A stretch of 64,000 nt of DNA from Microvirga antarctica (GCF_017921815.1 NZ_JAGEMM010000005.1:124001-188000), one strand, 5' to 3'. Shown: positions 26,972-40,930, numbered from the stretch's first letter. Notes: generated from the sequence alone by a model not told the origin. Program-made: numbers and translations.

Positions 26972-28156
26972 ATGGTCGTGCGCCGTTCAAGCTATCTGTT
27001 TACCAGCGAGTCGGTTTCCGAAGGTCATCCGGACAAGGTCTGCGACCGGATTTCAGACGCCGTCGTCGATGCCTATCTGGCGGCTGAGCCGGAATCGCGT
27101 GTGGCCTGCGAGACGCTCGCCACCACCAACCGGGTGGTGATCGCCGGCGAGGTGCGCGGACCGGATTCGATTGATTCCGATCGGGTCATCCAGCTCGCCC
27201 GCGACGCCATCAAGGATATCGGCTACGAGCAGGAAGGCTTCCACTGGAAGACCGCCGACGTGTCGGTCTACCTGCACGCGCAATCGGCCCATATCGCCCA
27301 GGGCGTCGATTCGGCCGGCAACAAGGATGAGGGCGCCGGCGACCAGGGCATCATGTTCGGGTATGCCTGCAACGAGACGCCCGAGTTGATGCCGGCGCCG
27401 ATCTACTACGCCCACAAGATTCTCGAAGACCTCAACATCGCCCGCAAGAGCAAGGCCAACGGGGCCGCCGTCCTCGGCCCCGACGCCAAGAGCCAGGTGA
27501 CCGTGCGCTACGAGCACGGCAAGCCGGTCGCCGCGACCCAGATCGTGCTGTCGACCCAGCATCTCGATGACACCCTCACGTCCGACGGCGTTCGCGAGAT
27601 CGTCGAGCCCTATATCCGCAAGACCCTGCCGGAAGGCTGGATCTCGTCCGACACCGTCTGGCACGTGAATCCGACCGGCAAGTTCGTCATCGGCGGCCCG
27701 GACGGCGATTGCGGCCTGACTGGACGCAAGATCATCGTCGACACTTATGGCGGCGCGGCGCCCCATGGCGGCGGCGCGTTCTCGGGCAAGGACCCCACCA
27801 AGGTCGACCGCTCGGCCGCCTATGCGGCACGCTATCTGGCCAAGAACGTCGTGGCGGCGGGCCTTGCTGACCGCTGCACGCTCCAGCTCTCCTACGCCAT
27901 CGGCGTTGCTAAACCCCTGTCGATCTATGTCGATCTGCACGACACCGGCAAGGTCTCCGAGGAGAGCCTCGAGGCGACCCTGATGGACGCCATCGATCTG
28001 TCGCCCCGCGGCATCCGCACCCATCTCGGCCTCAACAAGCCGATCTACGCCCGCACCTCGGCCTACGGCCATTTCGGCCGCAAGCCCGATGCTGATGGCG
28101 GCTTCTCGTGGGAGCGCACCGACCTCGCGGATTCCCTGCGGACGGCTCTGCGCTAG
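26972..28156 (+). CDS. metK: S-adenosylmethionine synthetase
   Basis: Protein of 394 residues. The motifs are [16 protein letters not shown] near the start, [12 protein letters not shown] (ATP region), then [16 protein letters not shown] (phosphate loop) and the C-terminal [14 protein letters not shown]. It makes SAM from methionine and ATP, which the radical SAM and methyltransferase enzymes in this window need. I chose the ATG at 26972, which has AAAGGA just upstream, over one at 26939 within the leader hairpin. Confidence 0.97.
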   Translation: MVVRRSSYLFTSESVSEGHPDKVCDRISDAVVDAYLAAEPESRVACETLATTNRVVIAGEVRGPDSIDSDRVIQLARDAIKDIGYEQEGFHWKTADVSVYLHAQSAHIAQGVDSAGNKDEGAGDQGIMFGYACNETPELMPAPIYYAHKILEDLNIARKSKANGAAVLGPDAKSQVTVRYEHGKPVAATQIVLSTQHLDDTLTSDGVREIVEPYIRKTLPEGWISSDTVWHVNPTGKFVIGGPDGDCGLTGRKIIVDTYGGAAPHGGGAFSGKDPTKVDRSAAYAARYLAKNVVAAGLADRCTLQLSYAIGVAKPLSIYVDLHDTGKVSEESLEATLMDAIDLSPRGIRTHLGLNKPIYARTSAYGHFGRKPDADGGFSWERTDLADSLRTALR

Positions 28157-28164
28157 ACCCCGCC

Positions 28165-28863
28165 ATGTCCGACACCGACGGCGTTGATCGTGCCGGCGCC
28201 TTTTTCGGGCGCCGGAAGGGCAAGCGCCTGAGGCCGGCCCATGACCGGCTGGTGCAGAATCTGCTGCCGGAACTGCGGCTCGTCCCGGGCGAATCGCCCG
28301 CGACTCGCTTTCCCGGCCGTGCCGATCAGCCCACCTGGCTGGAGATCGGCTTTGGCGGTGGCGAACATCTGGCAGCCCAGGCCCGCGCCCATCCGGACGT
28401 CAACTTCATCGGCTGCGAGCCGTTCGTGAACGGCATGGCCAAGCTCCTGTCGGTGGTCGAGCAGGACCGCCTCGACAACGTGCGCATCTGGGACGAGGAC
28501 GTCACCGACCTGCTCCCCAGCCTTGCCGATGCCAGCCTCGACCGGGTTTACATCCTCTATCCCGATCCGTGGCCGAAGCGGCGGCAGCGCAAGCGCCGGC
28601 TGGTCTCGGACGAGAGCCTCGTGGCGCTGGCCCGCGTCATGCGTCCGGGCGCCGAATTGCGGTTTGCCAGCGACATCGACAATTACATCGGCTGGGTGCT
28701 GGCCCGCGTCCTGCGTTCGCGGCATTTCATCTGGACGGCTGAAGCCGCCGACGACTGGCGCAAGCCCTACGCGAACTGGCCCGGCACCCGCTACGAGGCG
28801 AAAGCCTTCCGTGAAGGGCGTGTCCCGAGCTACCTTTTCATGACCCGGACGGACGCGGTCTGA
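28165..28863 (+). CDS. trmB: tRNA (guanine-N7-)-methyltransferase
   Basis: Protein of 232 residues with a class I methyltransferase fold. SAM-binding EIGFGGGEHLAAQARAHP and the family signature LYPDPWPKRRQRKRRLV are intact, with the C-terminal GTRYEAKAFREGR. It methylates G46 of tRNAs. It starts nine bases after the metK stop, so the enzyme that makes SAM and one that uses it are probably cotranscribed. Confidence 0.95.
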   Translation: MSDTDGVDRAGAFFGRRKGKRLRPAHDRLVQNLLPELRLVPGESPATRFPGRADQPTWLEIGFGGGEHLAAQARAHPDVNFIGCEPFVNGMAKLLSVVEQDRLDNVRIWDEDVTDLLPSLADASLDRVYILYPDPWPKRRQRKRRLVSDESLVALARVMRPGAELRFASDIDNYIGWVLARVLRSRHFIWTAEAADDWRKPYANWPGTRYEAKAFREGRVPSYLFMTRTDAV

Positions 28864-28913
28864 GCCGCCATCGCGGCCCTTCTTTCAGCCACGGCGTCTG
28901 GCGCTCAGCTCCC

Positions 28914-28942
28914 TTGCTTTTCGGGGCGTGAATCAGTATATC
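28914..28942 (+). promoter_or_regulatory. Candidate promoter of the rimP-nusA-infB operon
   Basis: TTGCTT at 28914-28919 and TATATC at 28937-28942 are separated by 17 bases. This is close to the alphaproteobacterial pattern CTTGAC and CTATAT, although the -35 box matches only partly. Transcription would begin near 28950, shortly before the leader hairpin and terminator. Confidence 0.4.
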
Positions 28943-28961
28943 TGCCGTGTCAGCTCTGGTT

Positions 28962-29012
28962 GCAGTGTAAACTGCCTTGCAGGAGTGGACCCCGCCGGGT
29001 CCGCTCTTTTTT
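28962..29012 (+). terminator. Leader hairpin and intrinsic terminator before rimP
   Basis: First a 5-base-pair stem GCAGT/ACTGC with the GNRA tetraloop GTAA (28962-28975). Then a 10-base-pair stem GAGTGGACCC/GGGTCCGCTC (one G-T pair, loop CGCC, 28983-29006), followed by TTTTTT at 29007-29012. It is a textbook terminator. It lies 120 bases after trmB but 41 bases before rimP and downstream of the candidate operon promoter, so it may attenuate the rimP-nusA-infB operon instead of, or as well as, ending trmB. Confidence 0.8.
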
Positions 29013-29052
29013 ATTGCTCGCGCGCCGGAGCACGGAGAGACACGAACACACG

Positions 29053-29706
29053 ATGGCAAACGAACGCGACAAGCGTCTGATCACCGAAACCGGCGTGGCC
29101 GCCCGCGTCGCCGCGGTGGTGGAACCGGCGATTGAGGATCTGGGATTCAATCTCGTCCGGGTGAAGATCACGGCCGAGAACGGCTGCACGGTGCAGATCA
29201 TGGCCGAGCGGCCGGACGGCACCATGTCGGTCAACGATTGCGCGACAGTCAGCCGGGCGATCTCGCCGGTGCTCGACCTCGAGGACCCGGTGCCGCAGGC
29301 CTACCATCTCGAAATGTCCTCGCCCGGCATCGACCGGCCGCTCGTGCGCGCCAGCGATTTCGAGCGCTGGGCCGGCTATGAGGCGAAGGTCGAGCTTGCC
29401 GTGCCGCAGGACGGCCGCAAGCGGTTTCGCGGGATCATCCGCGGCATCGAGGACGGCCATGCGGTGATCGATCTTCCGGACGTGAAGGAAGGCCTCGACC
29501 CGGTGGCGCGCTTGCCCCTGTCGGATCTCTTCGCGGCCCATCTGGTTCTCACCGACGACCTGATCCGCGAATCGTTGCGGCGGGGCTCCGCCCCTGCGGC
29601 CGACGACGAGGATGAGGACGACACCGATCACGATAACGACGACATGGTCGTGGAGCCTGCGCCGGACGCGCGCGGCCACGACGCTCAGAAATCGACGAAG
29701 GAGTAA
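29053..29706 (+). CDS. rimP: Ribosome maturation factor RimP
   Basis: Protein of 217 residues: the N-terminal domain has GFNLVRVKI and the conserved [23 protein letters not shown] segment, followed by an SH3-like C-terminal domain. RimP assists 30S assembly. The C terminus carries an extra acidic tail of about 45 residues ([14 protein letters not shown]) that most homologues lack or have in shorter form. I chose the ATG at 29053 with GGAGAGA upstream. It is the first gene of the nusA-infB operon. Confidence 0.95.
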   Translation: MANERDKRLITETGVAARVAAVVEPAIEDLGFNLVRVKITAENGCTVQIMAERPDGTMSVNDCATVSRAISPVLDLEDPVPQAYHLEMSSPGIDRPLVRASDFERWAGYEAKVELAVPQDGRKRFRGIIRGIEDGHAVIDLPDVKEGLDPVARLPLSDLFAAHLVLTDDLIRESLRRGSAPAADDEDEDDTDHDNDDMVVEPAPDARGHDAQKSTKE

Positions 29707-29711
29707 CTGCG

Positions 29712-31319
29712 ATGGCTGTCAGCGCCAACAGGCTTGAACTCTTGCAGATCGCCGACGCGGTCGCCCGCGAGAAGGTGATCGACAAACAGATCGTGCTCGA
29801 CGCGATGGCCGACGCCATCGCCAAGGCGGCACGCTCGCGCTACGGCGCCGAGACCGACATCCACGCGGAGATCAACGGCAAGACCGGCGAGCTGCGCCTG
29901 TCGCGCCACCTGCTCGTGGTCGAGGACAACGCGCTGGAAAACGATTCCCGCGAGATCGCCCTGTCGGAAGCGCGCAAGCGCAACCCGGCAGCCCAGGAGG
30001 GCGACGCGATTTCCGAAACCCTGCCGCCCTTCGATTTCGGCCGCATCGCCGCGCAATCGGCCAAGCAGGTGATCGTCCAGAAGGTGCGCGACGCCGAGCG
30101 TGACCGGCAATACCAGGAATACAAGGACCGCATCGGCGAAGTGGTCAACGGCGTGGTCAAGCGTGTCGAATACGGCAACGTCATTGTCGATCTCGGCCGG
30201 GGCGAGGCGATCGTGCGCCGCGACGAGATGATCCCGCGCGAGACCTTCCGTCCCGGCGATCGCGTCCGCGCCTATCTGTTCGACGTGCGCCGCGAGGTCC
30301 GCGGCCCGCAGATCTTCCTGTCGCGCACGCATCCGCAATTCATGGCCAAGCTCTTCGCCCAGGAAGTACCCGAGATCTACGACGGCATCGTCACCGTCCA
30401 GGCGGTTGCCCGCGATCCCGGCTCCCGCGCCAAGATCGCCGTCATCTCCCGCGACAGCTCGATTGATCCGGTCGGCGCCTGCGTCGGCATGCGTGGCTCC
30501 CGCGTCCAGGCGGTGGTCGGCGAATTGCAGGGCGAGAAGATCGACATCATTCCGTGGTCGCAGGATCAGGCGACCTTCATCGTCAACGCGCTGCAGCCGG
30601 CGGAAGTCGTCAAGGTGGTGCTCGACGAGGATGCCGACCGCATCGAGGTGGTGGTACCCGACGACCAGCTGTCGCTCGCCATCGGCCGGCGCGGACAGAA
30701 CGTCCGCCTCGCCTCGCAGCTCACCGGCTGGGATATCGACATTCTCACCGAGGCCGAGGAATCGGAGCGGCGCCAGAAGGAATTTGCCGAGCGCACCGAA
30801 TTGTTCATGGCAGCGCTCGACGTGGACGAGGTGGTGGGTCAGCTCCTTGCGTCCGAGGGCTTCCGCACCGTCGAGGAACTTGCCTATGTGGATGCTGGCG
30901 AAGTGACGTCGATCGAAGGGTTCGACGACGACACGGCGGCCGAAATTCAGGCGCGGGCGCAGGATTATCTCGCCCGCATCGAATCCGAGAACGAAGCGCG
31001 CCGGCAGGAACTCGGCGTCGCCGATGATCTGAAAACCGTCGAAGGCGTGACGACCGCGATGCTGGTCGCGCTGGGCGAGAACGACGTCAAGTCGCTTGAG
31101 GATCTCGCGGGCTGCGCCACCGACGATCTTGTCGGCTGGACCGAGGGACGCGGCGCAGAGGCGACGCGCTTCAGCGGCTATCTCGACAGTTTCGAACTAT
31201 CGCGCACGGAAGCCGAGGCGATGGTCATGGATGCCCGCGTCAAGGCCGGCTGGGTGGAAGCACCCGTTGCGGCCGAGGAAGAGGCGGAACCCGCCGATTC
31301 CGACGCGGACGCTTCCTGA
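29712..31319 (+). CDS. nusA: Transcription termination/antitermination factor NusA
   Basis: Protein of 535 residues. An N-terminal RNA-polymerase-binding domain (1-125), an S1 domain (about 135-200; [21 protein letters not shown]) and two KH domains (about 200-345; [25 protein letters not shown] in outline) are followed by two acidic helix-hairpin-helix repeats at the C terminus (about 365-490). It modulates pausing and termination and antitermination on rRNA operons. The leader terminator upstream of rimP could be one of its own regulatory targets. Confidence 0.97.
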   Translation: MAVSANRLELLQIADAVAREKVIDKQIVLDAMADAIAKAARSRYGAETDIHAEINGKTGELRLSRHLLVVEDNALENDSREIALSEARKRNPAAQEGDAISETLPPFDFGRIAAQSAKQVIVQKVRDAERDRQYQEYKDRIGEVVNGVVKRVEYGNVIVDLGRGEAIVRRDEMIPRETFRPGDRVRAYLFDVRREVRGPQIFLSRTHPQFMAKLFAQEVPEIYDGIVTVQAVARDPGSRAKIAVISRDSSIDPVGACVGMRGSRVQAVVGELQGEKIDIIPWSQDQATFIVNALQPAEVVKVVLDEDADRIEVVVPDDQLSLAIGRRGQNVRLASQLTGWDIDILTEAEESERRQKEFAERTELFMAALDVDEVVGQLLASEGFRTVEELAYVDAGEVTSIEGFDDDTAAEIQARAQDYLARIESENEARRQELGVADDLKTVEGVTTAMLVALGENDVKSLEDLAGCATDDLVGWTEGRGAEATRFSGYLDSFELSRTEAEAMVMDARVKAGWVEAPVAAEEEAEPADSDADAS

Positions 31320-31330
31320 CCGGTCATGGC

Positions 31331-32015
31331 ATGGCGAGGACGACACCCGTGGCGCGGCATGAACCGGAGCGGACCTGCATCGTCACCCGCGCGGCCCAGC
31401 CGGCTGCGGGCCTGATCCGCTTTGTCCTCGGCCCCGACAATCAGGTCTTTGCCGATCTGAAACACAAATTGCCCGGTCGCGGGGTGTGGGTCACGGCCCG
31501 CCGCGACCAGGTCCAGGAGGCGGTCAAGCGCCGCCTCTTCGCCCGCGCCTTCAAGGCTGAGGTTCGGGTTCCCGAAACGCTTGCGGACGACATCGCAGCG
31601 TCTCTGCGCGACGACGTCCGTCAGGGCCTCTCGCTCGCCAACAAGGCCGGCGTCGTGCTGACGGGTTTCGCCAAGCTCGACTCCGCCATTGCCGAAAAGC
31701 CCGTCGTCGCCCTTATTCATGCCGCAGAGGCGGCCGAAGATGGGCGAAGAAAACTGGCAAACCAGTTGCGTAAACGCCTCGGCGAGGCCATATCTGACTT
31801 TCCGGTGATCCAAGATTTGTCGAATGACGAATTGGGTTTGGCATTAGGCCGGTCAAATGTGATACATGCTGCGCTTGTCGCGGGCGCTGGAAGCGTTGGC
31901 TTTCTGAACCGCTGGCATCGTTACCGTACTTATTGCGGCATCGAAGCCGATCCCTCTGGCCTCGAGACCGAGACCGGCGAACCCACGATTATGCAACCCG
32001 CAGGATCTGAGCGGA

Positions 32016-32023
<8 letters not shown>
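31331..32023 (+). CDS. YlxR (DUF448) and L7Ae-like RNA-binding protein
   Basis: Protein of 230 residues. The N-terminal YlxR domain (about 10-85) shows RTCIVTR and [17 protein letters not shown]-terminal ribosomal L7Ae/YlxQ-like domain (about 95-200) follows: [16 protein letters not shown] and then [16 protein letters not shown]. The fused form is standard between nusA and infB in alphaproteobacteria. A role in RNA binding during translation or transcription is likely; details are unknown. Its stop overlaps infB by eight bases. Confidence 0.92.
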
Positions 32024-34847
<2,824 letters not shown>

Positions 34848-34884
34848 CAGGCGCTTCGACCCGCGTTCGTTCAAAAAACTCATC

Positions 34885-34907
34885 GTCACCGGGCTTTTCC
34901 CGGTGAC
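34885..34907. other. Stable hairpin between infB and rbfA
   Basis: Perfect 9-base-pair stem GTCACCGGG/CCCGGTGAC with loop CTTTT, 38 bases after the infB stop. There is no T run after it on the plus strand. On the minus strand it is followed nine bases later by TTTTTT, so it could stop antisense transcription or stabilise the infB message. The rest of the 164-base gap shows nothing else. Confidence 0.4.
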
Positions 34908-35011
34908 ACTGCTTGGCAAGATCGCATGAGCAATGCGTCGCCAGACCGTGCGACCGGGCGCGTCCCCGCACGATCAGGCGAGAGGGTCCGGTCCAATCCC
35001 GGAGGTTGAAG

Positions 35012-35437
35012 ATGGCTAAACGGTTTGATCAAAACGCCGGCCCCACGCAGCGCCAGCAGCGCGTCGCCGAGATCGTGCGGCATGCGCTGGCCGAGGTGCT
35101 GTCACGCGGCGACGTGCAGGACCCTGTGCTGGGCAAACACGTCATCACCATTCCCGAGGTGCGCATGTCACCTGACCTCAAGCTTGCCACCGCCTACGTG
35201 ATGCCGCTCGGCGGGCGCGACGAAGACGCGGTCATCAAGGCGCTCGAGAAGAACAAGGTCGTGCTCCGCAAGGAAGTGGCGCGCCGGGTAAACCTGAAAT
35301 TCGCCCCCGACCTGCGTTTCCATCGGGATGAGACCTTCGACGAGGCCGACCGGATCACCAAGCTCCTGCGCACCGAAAAGGTCGCCCGCGATACGGCCAA
35401 GCCCGGATCGGACGACGAATCCGACGCCGACGAGTAG
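35012..35437 (+). CDS. rbfA: Ribosome-binding factor A
   Basis: Protein of 141 residues with the KH-like fold of Rbf[23 protein letters not shown], then [18 protein letters not shown] and [21 protein letters not shown]. It helps mature the 30S subunit and the 16S 5' end. An acidic C-terminal tail (DDESDADE) extends it. I chose the ATG at 35012 with GGAGG nine bases upstream over one at 34913. Confidence 0.95.
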   Translation: MAKRFDQNAGPTQRQQRVAEIVRHALAEVLSRGDVQDPVLGKHVITIPEVRMSPDLKLATAYVMPLGGRDEDAVIKALEKNKVVLRKEVARRVNLKFAPDLRFHRDETFDEADRITKLLRTEKVARDTAKPGSDDESDADE

Positions 35438-35442
35438 CATCG

Positions 35443-36048
35443 GTGAGCGCGGAGAACGCACAGGAGCCCGGCCCCGCGATCGGAGCGGCCACGGGCATCC
35501 TCGACCTGACCGTGGACGCGACGGGGGCCGATCAGCGCGCTCTGGCGCGCTTCAATCCGTATCGGTCATACCATGTGGCAACCACCCTCCTCGCACGGCT
35601 CGGCGCCGGCGCGCTTGCGGCCTTCGCCACCGTGGGATTCGTGGTGTTGACCGACCCGGATGTGCCGTTGGGATTGACGCTGCTTTCCACCGGGATCTTT
35701 GGAGGGCTGTTCGGCATCGCCGCTTACCGGTTCGCCATGGAGCGGGCCTGGAAGCACGGGATCGCCCGCGACCTGGCAGAAAACCCGCCGTCCCGGCTGC
35801 GCGCCGATGGCCATACCTTGACCATGGACAATGAGGAGATCGGCTTTCACGTGAGGCTGTCTTCCGTGTCCCGGGTTGCGGAAACCAAAACCCACCTCGT
35901 CCTGTTCAAACGCCGCACGCCATTTCTGGCGATTCCGAAAACCGCCTTCGCCAGACCCGACGATGCGACGGCTTTTGCACGTTTCCTGGGTCGCATGATC
36001 GCTCCTGCTGGTCAGACCCCGTACCCGCCAGAGACCCGCCATGAATGA
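35443..36048 (+). CDS. YcxB-like membrane protein
   Basis: Protein of 201 residues with two transmembrane helices (about 51-70 and 75-96), then a cytoplasmic C-terminal domain of the YcxB-like type: IGFHVRLSSVSRVAETKTHLVLF and FLAIPKTAF. The function of the family is unknown. It begins with GTG six bases after rbfA and overlaps truB by eight bases. It is therefore built into a ribosome-maturation operon, where it is not a standard member. Confidence 0.75.
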   Translation: MSAENAQEPGPAIGAATGILDLTVDATGADQRALARFNPYRSYHVATTLLARLGAGALAAFATVGFVVLTDPDVPLGLTLLSTGIFGGLFGIAAYRFAMERAWKHGIARDLAENPPSRLRADGHTLTMDNEEIGFHVRLSSVSRVAETKTHLVLFKRRTPFLAIPKTAFARPDDATAFARFLGRMIAPAGQTPYPPETRHE

Positions 36049-36976
36049 CGCACCGACAAACCCCCATCCCCCGCAGCGTCGGCCCCAGGGCGACCGGCCG
36101 AAAAAGCGCGACGTCAACGGCTGGATTATCCTCGACAAGGGCGTCGGCATGACGTCGACCCACGCGGTCGCGGTGGTCAAGCGCGGGCTGTCGGCCAAGA
36201 AGGCAGGCCATGCGGGGACCCTCGATCCGCTGGCCTCCGGCATCCTTCCGATTGCGCTGGGCGAGGCCACGAAGACCGTGCCGTTCATCATGGACGGCCG
36301 CAAATCCTACGTGTTCACCGTTGCCTGGGGCGAGGAGACCAACACCGACGACGCCGAGGGCGAGGTGGTGGGTCGCACGGATCTGCTGCCGGAAGCCGCC
36401 GCCATCGAAGCCCTGCTGCCGCGTTTCATCGGCCAGGTGCAGCAGGTGCCGCCCCGGTTTTCCGCCATCAAGATCCAGGGCGAGCGCGCCTATGATCTCG
36501 CCCGCGACGGCGAGGTGGTGGAGTTGCAGCCGCGCACCGTCGAGATCGACCGGATCGCGCTGGTGCACCACCGGGGCAATCGCTCCGTGCTCGAGGCCGA
36601 TTGCGGGAAAGGCACCTATGTGCGCGCCATCGCCCGCGATCTCGGCCGGGCGCTCGGCTGCCTCGGCCACATCGCAGCCCTGCGGAGGACCCGGGTCGGG
36701 CCGTTCACGGAAGCCGACGCGGTCACGGTCGACGATCTGACGACGGATGCGGCAGCGCTTCGGCCCGTCGAATCGGCTCTGCACGACATCCCCTCCATCG
36801 CGGTGAGCCGCGACATGGCCGGTCGCCTCATGCGCGGCCAGTCGATCATCCTGCGCGGGCGGGACGCGCCCATTTCGGGCAAGATCTTCGCCACCTGCAA
36901 CGGGGTGCTCGTTGCGGTGGGCGATGTCGAGAAGGGCGAATTGGTGCCGCACCGGGTCTTCAATCTCGGGGCGTGA
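36041..36976 (+). CDS. truB: tRNA pseudouridine(55) synthase
   Basis: Protein of 311 residues. The catalytic motif GHAGTLDPLASGILPIALGEATK holds the nucleophilic Asp. Other TruB motifs are PPRFSAIKIQGERAYDLARDG and KGTYVRAIARDLGRALG. It makes pseudouridine 55 in the T loop of tRNAs. A basic N-terminal extension of about 25 residues precedes WIILDKGVGMTSTHAV. The operon continues with rpsO after 241 bases. Confidence 0.96.
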   Translation: MNDAPTNPHPPQRRPQGDRPKKRDVNGWIILDKGVGMTSTHAVAVVKRGLSAKKAGHAGTLDPLASGILPIALGEATKTVPFIMDGRKSYVFTVAWGEETNTDDAEGEVVGRTDLLPEAAAIEALLPRFIGQVQQVPPRFSAIKIQGERAYDLARDGEVVELQPRTVEIDRIALVHHRGNRSVLEADCGKGTYVRAIARDLGRALGCLGHIAALRRTRVGPFTEADAVTVDDLTTDAAALRPVESALHDIPSIAVSRDMAGRLMRGQSIILRGRDAPISGKIFATCNGVLVAVGDVEKGELVPHRVFNLGA

Positions 36977-37159
36977 GCGCAAACCGGGCAGGCGCCTGAT
37001 CGGGCAAACCGGACCGGCCTCACCAACCGCATGATTTCACTCGCACTTACGCGCTTTTCGTGTATGGTGCGGCCACTTCCCGCAGGCCTTGTCTGCAGGA
37101 TGCGCTGCGATCGAGACCGCGCTGGACGACATCCCGGCCCGGCCTTCCCCAGCGACCAT

Positions 37160-37185
37160 GGCCTGATTTCCAAAGGAAACAGGCC
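37160..37185 (+). promoter_or_regulatory. Stem-loop in the rpsO leader
   Basis: GGCCTG (37160-37165) pairs with CAGGCC (37180-37185). Above a single bulged A, TTTCC (37167-37171) pairs with GGAAA (37175-37179) around an AAA loop. The hairpin ends 32 bases before the rpsO ATG. S15 is known to repress its own mRNA through leader structures that differ between bacterial groups, so this is a candidate S15-binding site. The rest of the 241-base gap (36977-37217) shows no gene. Confidence 0.5.
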
Positions 37186-37217
37186 GCTTTCAACGACCAA
37201 CCCGAAAGGACTGATCG

Positions 37218-37487
37218 ATGTCGATTACGGCTGAGCGCAAGACCGCGCTTATCAAGGAATACGCTCACAAGGAAGGCGATACCGGCTCCCCAGAGGTGCA
37301 GGTCGCCATTCTGACCGAGCGGATCAACAACCTGACCGGCCACTTCAAGACCCACGCGAAGGATAACCATTCCCGCCGCGGCCTCCTGAAGATGGTGTCG
37401 CAGCGTCGCTCGCTTCTCGACTATGTCAAGAAGGGCGACGAGGCGCGCTACCGGACCCTGATCGAGAAGCTCGGCATCCGCCGCTAA
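37218..37487 (+). CDS. rpsO: 30S ribosomal protein S15
   Basis: Protein of 89 residues, the normal length. Recognisable blocks are [22 protein letters not shown], in outline, then [32 protein letters not shown]15 is a primary 16S rRNA binder that organises the central domain of the 30S subunit. GAAAGGA precedes the ATG. It is followed by pnp, as in most proteobacteria. Confidence 0.98.
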   Translation: MSITAERKTALIKEYAHKEGDTGSPEVQVAILTERINNLTGHFKTHAKDNHSRRGLLKMVSQRRSLLDYVKKGDEARYRTLIEKLGIRR

Positions 37488-37501
37488 CCTCGATGACACT
37501 T

Positions 37502-37526
37502 CCGTCCGGAGCCCGGCTCCGGACGG
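37502..37526 (+). terminator. Strong hairpin between rpsO and pnp
   Basis: CCGTCCGGAGCC (37502-37513) and GGCTCCGGACGG (37515-37526) are perfect reverse complements around a single base, effectively a 10-base-pair stem with a 5-base loop. It begins 15 bases after the rpsO stop. Only CCTCTT follows, so termination is probably partial. It could also protect the rpsO 3' end, as the rpsO-pnp terminator does in E. coli. Confidence 0.55.
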
Positions 37527-37622
37527 CCTCTTGGCGCTCGTGGGACGTGGTCCCCGCGCCCTTGGAAAAAGAGGCGGACGACGCGATGACCATGGCAGGA
37601 TCGCAAGAGGCTTATCCGACGC

Positions 37623-37665
37623 AGAGGCTCAGCCCGGCGCTGACCCCCGTTGCACCTGAGCCTCT
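37623..37665 (+). promoter_or_regulatory. Long stem in the pnp leader
   Basis: AGAGGCTCAG (37623-37632) and CTGAGCCTCT (37656-37665) form a perfect 10-base-pair stem enclosing 23 bases. It ends 50 bases before the pnp start. In enterobacteria an RNase III-cut leader stem controls pnp by autoregulation; this stem has a comparable place. Function here is inferred from position alone. Confidence 0.45.
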
Positions 37666-37715
37666 TGCCGTCTTGCTCATGGCATCGCCCCCGCCATGTC
37701 ATGAAAGACACCCTG

Positions 37716-39872
<2,157 letters not shown>

Positions 39873-39906
39873 GCCAGCGGTTCATCACTTGCTTCGATAA
39901 AGTCAG

Positions 39907-39936
39907 AGGGCGCGGTGCAAACCGCGCCCTTGCTTC
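39907..39936 (+). terminator. Rho-independent terminator after pnp
   Basis: Perfect 10-base-pair stem AGGGCGCGGT/ACCGCGCCCT with loop GCAA, followed by TGCTTCTTCT, beginning 34 bases after the pnp stop. It closes the long rimP-pnp gene run. Confidence 0.85.
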
Positions 39937-39986
39937 TTCTGGGGCCTCCGATTAAGAGTGATGACATATCATTTATCGGGTTTCCC

Positions 39987-40634
39987 ATGTCACGCGTTCA
40001 ACGGGTTGTGGCCTCTCTCGCCACCCTCATCGGATGGACGATATCCAACCCGGCGCTGGCGGATGTGGCGGACGCCATTGCGGCTTACAACCGCGGCGAC
40101 TACGTCTTTGCCCTGCGCCACCTCGAAGACGCGGCTGGGAAGGGCGATCCCCAGGCCCTCTACAATCTCGGAATTTACCACTCGGCCGGAAAAGCCCTGC
40201 CGCGCGACATGCCCAAGGCTGTCTCGTATTATGAGCAGGCAGCGCGCAAAGGGAGCGCGCTCGCCGCGTTCAATCTTGGTCAGGCGCTCCGCAAGGGCGA
40301 CGGCGTGGCGGCTGATCCTGGGAAGGCTGCTCAATGGTATGAGTTTGCGGCAAAACGCGGCCACTTTCGGGCCGCGAACGAGTTGGCTTTACTTTACGTG
40401 CAAGGCCAAGGCGTGAGTGTCGATCTCGTCGAGGGATTTGCGTGGTTGTTCCCCGCCACCCACGCGTCCATCATGGATGGTGCGGCGACCAAGAATGCCA
40501 TGCAACTGGCAAGCATGCTGAGTCCGGCTCAATTGGAGCAGGCTCAGGCACGAGGTCGCCAGTACTTCGAACGCTACATGGTGCCCCATCAGGATCTCGT
40601 GAAGGCGCTCTTGCGCGAGGCGGCGGCACGGTGA
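39987..40634 (+). CDS. Secreted Sel1-like repeat protein
   Basis: Protein of 215 residues. An N-terminal signal peptide (about 1-26, ending NPALA) is followed by Sel1/TPR-type repeats: PQALYNLGIYHSAGKALPRDMPKAVSYYEQAA, in outline, then SALAAFNLGQALRKGDGV and FRAANELALLYVQGQGV. Such proteins sit in the periplasm or are secreted and mediate protein contacts. I chose the ATG at 39987 because it begins the signal peptide. Its codon use is somewhat more AT-rich than that of its neighbours. It stands alone between terminators. Confidence 0.8.
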   Translation: MSRVQRVVASLATLIGWTISNPALADVADAIAAYNRGDYVFALRHLEDAAGKGDPQALYNLGIYHSAGKALPRDMPKAVSYYEQAARKGSALAAFNLGQALRKGDGVAADPGKAAQWYEFAAKRGHFRAANELALLYVQGQGVSVDLVEGFAWLFPATHASIMDGAATKNAMQLASMLSPAQLEQAQARGRQYFERYMVPHQDLVKALLREAAAR

Positions 40635-40878
40635 CCCTTTCGGTGAACGTCGTCTGCAAAGAGAACGGCTGAGACGTCACCGAGACGCTGAGAGCCGCGC
40701 GTGACCCGATACCCCGATCTATCGGCGTGGGTCGCAATTCGCTCGGGCAACGGGGCGAAGCCCTACCTTCGGCCCCGAGGGCTGCATGCACGGATATCCT
40801 ATCCGCAACAGCCGCGGCCCTCGGCCGCCTACCGAGGACCGAACACCCGTCAATCGCGTGCCGGTTCGGCCGCCAGAT

Positions 40879-40918
40879 TTGACATGGCCGCAGGGAGGTT
40901 TATTAGAATAATTCTAAA
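40879..40918 (+). promoter_or_regulatory. mbfA promoter with overlapping iron control element (ICE)
   Basis: A perfect -35 box TTGACA (40879-40884) is followed after 16 bases by TATTAG (40901-40906). The palindrome TTAGAA-TAA-TTCTAA (40903-40917) covers the -10 region and ends 13 bases before the mbfA ATG. It matches the rhizobial ICE consensus recognised by Irr. A site over the -10 box fits repression by Irr under low iron and release when iron is plentiful. The rest of the 296-base gap (40635-40930) shows nothing coding. Confidence 0.8.
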
Positions 40919-40930
40919 CAAGGTGTCCCC

